Assembly (NCBI RefSeq): GCF_002252565.1
Contig: NZ_NPML01000011.1
Location: forward strand, 1-64,000
Length of the DNA stretch: 64,000 bases
Direction: 5' to 3'
DNA from: Petroclostridium xylanilyticum
GTDB lineage: Bacteria > Bacillota > Clostridia > SK-Y3
In this document: piece by piece, positions 62,299 through 64,000 of the stretch
How positions within the stretch are numbered: the first letter of the stretch is position 1
Layout of the letters: every line of letters starts with the position of its first letter
The notes under the pieces: generated by a model
What the model was told of the DNA's origin: nothing
What the model saw: the letters and a program-made list of their open reading frames with translations, nothing else
Databases searched by the model: none
Translations under genes and position numbers: made by a program

Positions 62299-62724
62299 TT
62301 ATTCTTCAGTTGCAATCAATACCTTTAGTTTCTCCCACAAATCTTTATTTATCTTTTTTAAATTGATTGGTTTAAATTCCCTGTTCACAAATGCATGTAC
62401 CGTTTTCCCTGCAGCTAACAGCTTATGGTCTCTATCTCTAATAACTTCATAACAGAAGGTAACCCGGACATTCCCCAACTCCTGTATCCACGTCCTTATA
62501 GTCAACTCATCCTGGTATTTCGCTCCTTCTTTGTATATACAGCCGCTCTCTATAAGTGGAAAAAGAATACCTTGACACTCTATATCCCCATAGGACATCC
62601 CTGTTTGCTCAAAAAATTCCGTCCTCCCCACCTCAAACCAGGAGTAGTAGTTAGAATGATGTACGATTCCCATCTGGTCAGTTTCGACATATCTTACCTT
62701 GATTTTCGTCTCGTTAATATACAT
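62299..62724 (-). CDS. Acyl-CoA thioesterase (YbgC/4HBT hot-dog family)
   Basis: A 142-residue hot-dog protein. RYVETDQMGIVHHSNYYSWF carries the catalytic Asp of the 4-hydroxybenzoyl-CoA/YbgC class. The start MYINETKIKVRY follows GGAGG by 7 nt; a frame upstream runs into a repeat and is rejected. It acts in the cytoplasm on an acyl-CoA or acyl-ACP not identifiable from sequence. Confidence 0.88.
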   Translation of the reverse strand: MYINETKIKVRYVETDQMGIVHHSNYYSWFEVGRTEFFEQTGMSYGDIECQGILFPLIESGCIYKEGAKYQDELTIRTWIQELGNVRVTFCYEVIRDRDHKLLAAGKTVHAFVNREFKPINLKKINKDLWEKLKVLIATEE

Positions 62725-62740
62725 AGTTAAACCTCCAGTA

Positions 62741-62815
62741 TATAGTTCGGAGTTCGGGATTCGGATCCCAGAAATTCTCATTTATGTAGTTTTTAACTCC
62801 GAACCCCGAACTATA
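62741..62815. repeat. Inverted heptamer-repeat element between pyk and the thioesterase
   Basis: The left arm is AGTTCGG/AGTTCGG/GATTCGG (62741-62769). The right arm is AACTCCG/AACCCCG/AACTATA (62795-62815). The unit (AGTTCGG) differs from the GTTCACA, AATTGAG and AATTAAT units of other elements, yet the two arms match each other. Confidence 0.8.
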
Positions 62816-62817
62816 AA

Positions 62818-64000
62818 TTATAGCACTTTCGTTACTCCACTATATACTAGGCCCCTTGAACTGTCAATAGTAACGGTAGTACCACTCTTTAGTATTTCTG
62901 TTGCCTCTTTTGCTCCCGTAATCACAGGGATATCAAGAGTCATGCCTACAATTGCAGCATGGGAGGTGATTCCTTCTTCTTCTGTGATAATTCCGCTCGC
63001 TTTCTTGAGAATGGGCAGGAGTTCATTGGAAGTTGAACTAATAACCAGTATATCTCCTTCATTAAATTCTCTTAGTGCCTGTTCAGCGCTCTTTGCAACA
63101 CACACATTTCCACTTACCGACAAATTATTTACACCGCTTCCTTCTACTAACACATGACCAACCAAATGGACTTTTAAAATATTGGTAGTACCGCTTATGC
63201 CTACCGGCATACCTGCTGTAATCACTACAAGGTCACCATTTTTTACAATCCCTGATTGTACAGCTTTTTCAACGGCATGCTCAAATAAATCATCAGTTGT
63301 TACCTTTAATTCCGATAAAAAAGGATAAACACCCCATGAAAGCGCCAGTTGCCTATAGACCTTTTCAGAAACTGTAGTTGCTATAATTGGGCATGCCGGT
63401 CTGAACTTTGAAACCATTCTTGCCGTATGCCCCGATTTGGTTACAGATATGATTGCTGCAGCACCCAGGTCATGGGCAGTGGTACAGGTGGCATGGCTTA
63501 TAGCATTCGTAACATTAGGTAATAAATTAAATTGTGTGATTGCAAATCTTTTTTTGTAGTCAATTGAATCTTCGGTCCTTCTAGCTATTCTTGCCATTGT
63601 TACCAGACTTTCAACAGGATACTTACCGACTGAAGTTTCCCCCGAAAGCATAATAGCACTGGTTCCGTCATAAATCGCATTTGCAATGTCCGTAGTCTCT
63701 GCACGGGTAGGTCTCGGATTTCTAATCATCGAGTCCAACATCTGAGTTGCGGTAATTACCGGTTTACCTGCCTGGTAACACTTCTCAATTAGCATTTTTT
63801 GAATGACAGGAAGCTCTTCCAGAGGAATCTCAACACCCATATCACCTCTGGCAACCATAATACCATCGCTGACTCTTAAAATATCATCTATGTTTGTGAC
63901 GCCCTCACCATTTTCAATTTTGGCAATAATCTGAATTCCTTTCCCGCCATTTTGCTCAAGTATTTTCCTTACCTCCAACACATCTTGGGCTGTTCGAACA
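62818..64000 (-). CDS. pyk: Pyruvate kinase, C-terminal two thirds (partial)
   Basis: Open at the window edge: the frame reads in with VRTAQDVLEVRKILEQNGGK, so the 5' end lies beyond base 64000. It carries MVARGDMGVEIPLEELPVIQ and PVITATQMLDSMI, the C-terminal allosteric domain, and the extra PEP-synthase-like phosphohistidine domain (ITEEEGITSHAAIVGMTLDI) found in the longer pyruvate kinases of Bacillus and Clostridia. It converts phosphoenolpyruvate and ADP to pyruvate and ATP. Confidence 0.96.
   Translation of the reverse strand, partial: VRTAQDVLEVRKILEQNGGKGIQIIAKIENGEGVTNIDDILRVSDGIMVARGDMGVEIPLEELPVIQKMLIEKCYQAGKPVITATQMLDSMIRNPRPTRAETTDIANAIYDGTSAIMLSGETSVGKYPVESLVTMARIARRTEDSIDYKKRFAITQFNLLPNVTNAISHATCTTAHDLGAAAIISVTKSGHTARMVSKFRPACPIIATTVSEKVYRQLALSWGVYPFLSELKVTTDDLFEHAVEKAVQSGIVKNGDLVVITAGMPVGISGTTNILKVHLVGHVLVEGSGVNNLSVSGNVCVAKSAEQALREFNEGDILVISSTSNELLPILKKASGIITEEEGITSHAAIVGMTLDIPVITGAKEATEILKSGTTVTIDSSRGLVYSGVTKVL

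Overview
The window is AT-rich chromosomal DNA of an anaerobic, endospore-forming member of the Clostridia (Bacillota). The evidence is the spoIIA operon (spoIIAA, spoIIAB, sigF), a spoVA cluster, spoIIP, the spore protease gpr, strong GGAGG-type ribosome binding sites with frequent TTG and GTG starts, a CIRCE-controlled hrcA-grpE-dnaK-dnaJ operon, a T-box leader upstream of valS and a c-di-GMP-I riboswitch. Nothing seen allows a species name.

Layout. 1-400: 5' end of a 16S rRNA gene (minus) with its promoter, boxA and leader. 590-3400: a truncated small gene, a c-di-GMP riboswitch and the GGDEF-EAL gene it precedes, then tRNA-Arg. 3400-17350: mtaB, an HPr-like gene, a polysaccharide deacetylase, a PsiE-like membrane protein, a ferredoxin-type reductase, ilvA and three tRNAs, interrupted by three 1984-bp copies of one IS1634-type insertion sequence, each with a different long target duplication. 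17350-22900: a REP-associated tyrosine transposase with a 103-bp non-autonomous relative, modABC for molybdate, a divergent regulator with a molybdate-binding-like domain, and tRNA-Ala. 22980-42430: minus-strand housekeeping genes (cheY-like, rsmE, prmA, an IS4-type element, dnaJ, dnaK, grpE, hrcA, hemW, lepA, spoIIP, gpr, holA, comEC) with rpsT on the plus strand. 42430-49120: an NlpC/P60 hydrolase, an acetyltransferase, a five-tRNA operon, a ClpE-like ATPase and spoVAEA. 49200-53100: spoVA genes and the sigF operon. 53180-64000: a chemoreceptor, a TPR protein, folC, T-box/valS, tRNA-Pro, pgsA, a thioesterase and the 3' part of pyk.

The most interesting material is between the genes. First, all three IS1634-type copies have their right end joined exactly at the -10 hexamer of a sigma-A promoter reading the other way (two tRNA promoters and one candidate protein-gene promoter), and the 112-143 bp duplication rebuilds the whole promoter on the gene side, so the neighbours stay intact. 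Second, at least ten intergenic elements have two inverted arms made of degenerate 7-bp tandem repeats. The heptamer sequence differs between elements but agrees between the two arms of one element. One sits in the 16S leader, one inside a tRNA operon, one between grpE and dnaK, and one cuts short a KTSC-like gene. Third, another palindromic repeat family shares a GGAAAGAAC...GGCTTAGA core. Together they suggest a genome with several small repeat systems, most without a visible mobilising protein.
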